Assembly (NCBI GenBank): GCA_026417715.1
Contig: JAOACU010000156.1
Span: 1-6,459, forward strand
Reading direction: 5' to 3'
Source of the DNA: Anaerolineae bacterium
GTDB taxonomy: Bacteria; Chloroflexota; Anaerolineae; UBA4142
Length of the DNA: 6,459 nt
The position numbers were made by a program, and so were the translations under genes. This document shows, piece after piece, positions 5,717 through 6,459 of this stretch. Numbering within the stretch: the first letter of the stretch is position 1; every line of letters starts with the position of its first letter. The notes under the pieces are model-generated. The model saw nothing but the letters and a program-made list of their open reading frames with translations. It searched no databases and was not told the origin of the DNA.

Positions 5717-5860
5717 TTTTTACCTTTCCTAGTTTTCCGTTTTGCCTTTCCTACTTCGTTTTGCCTTTCTCAGTTCTCCGTTTTACCTTTCCCCGTTCTT
5801 CGTTTTGCCTTTCCTACTTCGTTTTGCCTTTCCCAGTTTTCCGTTTTGCCTTTCCTACTT
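5717..5860. repeat. Seven-copy 19-23 nt tandem repeat, core ttttgccttt
   Basis: The core tttt(g/a)ccttt occurs at 5717, 5740, 5759, 5781, 5803, 5822 and 5844, giving intervals of 23, 19, 22, 22, 19 and 22 nt. On the minus strand the unit is close to GGAAAGGCAAAACG plus a variable spacer. It fills the gap before the small four-helix-bundle gene and provides the AAAGG that could serve as its ribosome binding site. It also extends about 45 nt into the gcvPA reading frame, where it supplies the stop codon (5814-5816). Confidence 0.9.
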
Positions 5861-6459
5861 GCCTTAACGCCTCAACAAACGCATCAATCTGCTCGCGCGT
5901 GTTCATCTCGGTCACCGCCACCAACATTGCATTGCCCAAGTGCGGATACTCGCGCGAAAGATCGTATCCACCGATGATGCCTTGTTCGCGCAATGCCGCG
6001 TTGATTTCGGCAACGGGACGCGGACACTCGACGACAAACTCGTTAAAGAATTCGTGTTCGAGGTGCGCACGATAGCCGGGTAAACGATTGATTTTGCGCG
6101 CAGCATAGTGCGCCTTGTGGTAACACAACTCCGCCACGCGTCGCAAACCCGACTTGCCGAGCGTCGCCAAGTACACGCACGCGGCAAGCGCGCACAACGC
6201 TTGATTCGTGCAAATGTTCGACGTGGCTTTTTCGCGACGAATGTGTTGCTCGCGCGCTTGCAACGTCAACACGAAACCGCGTCGTCCTTTGGTGTCGGTG
6301 GTTTGACCTGCCAAACGTCCTGCCATTCGACGAATGTACTTTTCTTTGGTCGCAAAAATGCCCAGATATGGACCACCAAACGCAATCGGATTGCCGAGTG
6401 GTTGTCCTTCACCGACGACGATGTCTGCGCCGTATTCGCCCGGTGGTGGATACAAGCCA
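5814..6459 (-). CDS. gcvPA: Glycine dehydrogenase (aminomethyl-transferring) subunit 1, P-protein alpha subunit, N-terminus beyond window
   Basis: The last 214 codons of the gene; the frame stays open to the right edge, so the apparent TTG start at 6455 is internal. The sequence shows the typical GcvPA C-terminal half: PPPGEYGADIVVGEGQPLGN, AFGGPYLGIFATK, GRRGFVLTLQAREQHIRREK and ATSNICTNQALCALA, then a small C-terminal domain ending near MNTREQIDAFVEALRQV. GcvPA and GcvPB form the heterotetrameric PLP enzyme that decarboxylates glycine; the PLP lysine is in GcvPB. The final residues (GKAKRKTGKGKTK) are a lysine-rich tail written in the adjoining repeat array and not expected in the family. 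The promoter, and any other gcv genes, would lie to the right of the window. Confidence 0.95.
   Translation of the reverse strand, partial: GLYPPPGEYGADIVVGEGQPLGNPIAFGGPYLGIFATKEKYIRRMAGRLAGQTTDTKGRRGFVLTLQAREQHIRREKATSNICTNQALCALAACVYLATLGKSGLRRVAELCYHKAHYAARKINRLPGYRAHLEHEFFNEFVVECPRPVAEINAALREQGIIGGYDLSREYPHLGNAMLVAVTEMNTREQIDAFVEALRQVGKAKRKTGKGKTK

Noticed and set aside
5717..5860. CRISPR array
   Set aside because: Repeat spacing of 19-23 nt leaves no room for unique spacers of normal length, units are degenerate, and no cas genes are present.
5677..6075. 132-codon plus-strand frame rich in Phe, Pro and Ser
   Set aside because: Half of it is the translated 19-23 nt repeat array and the rest is antisense to gcvPA.
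6453..6455. TTG start for gcvPA at 6455
   Set aside because: The frame continues to the window edge, and the residues before and after it belong to the middle of the GcvPA family; it is an internal Leu codon.

Overview
The window reads as a compact bacterial chromosome segment with every supported gene on the minus strand, so transcription runs from position 6459 towards position 1. Split-subunit glycine decarboxylase genes (gcvPA, gcvPB), heptanucleotide repeat arrays in and between genes, a four-helix-bundle (IVP) gene, a QW-repeat protein and GT-C membrane glycosyltransferases are together most reminiscent of a Chloroflexota (Anaerolineae-like) genome. That assignment is inference from gene content and repeat style; no marker gene is present.

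Region 1 (6459 to 3801) is a glycine cleavage block: the C-terminal half of gcvPA, a small four-helix-bundle gene, and a complete gcvPB that ends in a clear intrinsic terminator (10-bp stem, GAAA loop, T tract). The small gene separates two subunits that are normally adjacent. It is bordered upstream by a seven-copy 19-23 nt repeat array and downstream by a short stretch of related sequence in the opposite orientation, so it looks like a repeat-framed insert. The array also runs into the 3' end of gcvPA and supplies a lysine-rich tail.

Region 2 (3781 to 1) is a second transcription unit. A sigma70-like promoter sits so close to the ATG at 3745 that the transcript is probably leaderless. The gene order is: QW-repeat (prenyltransferase/squalene-cyclase-like) alpha/alpha-barrel protein; a 138-nt gap made almost entirely of 7-nt repeats, including a 51-nt hairpin; a Tat-signal DUF362 protein; a GT87-like polytopic glycosyltransferase; and a second GT-C-type membrane protein that runs off the left edge. 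The last three genes overlap by 4 nt and 1 nt, so they are translationally coupled. The set suggests an uncharacterised cell-envelope function (lipid-linked sugar transfer with an exported DUF362 partner), but no substrate can be read from the sequence.

The most unusual signal is the repeat layer. At least six separate arrays of different sequence share a period of exactly 7 nt or are built of related A/T-rich units. They occupy intergenic space and also parts of four coding regions: the Tat n-region of the DUF362 protein, two linkers of the QW-repeat protein, and the GcvPA C-terminus. There are no tRNA, rRNA, CRISPR or transposase genes in the window, and no gene-free stretch longer than 300 bases.
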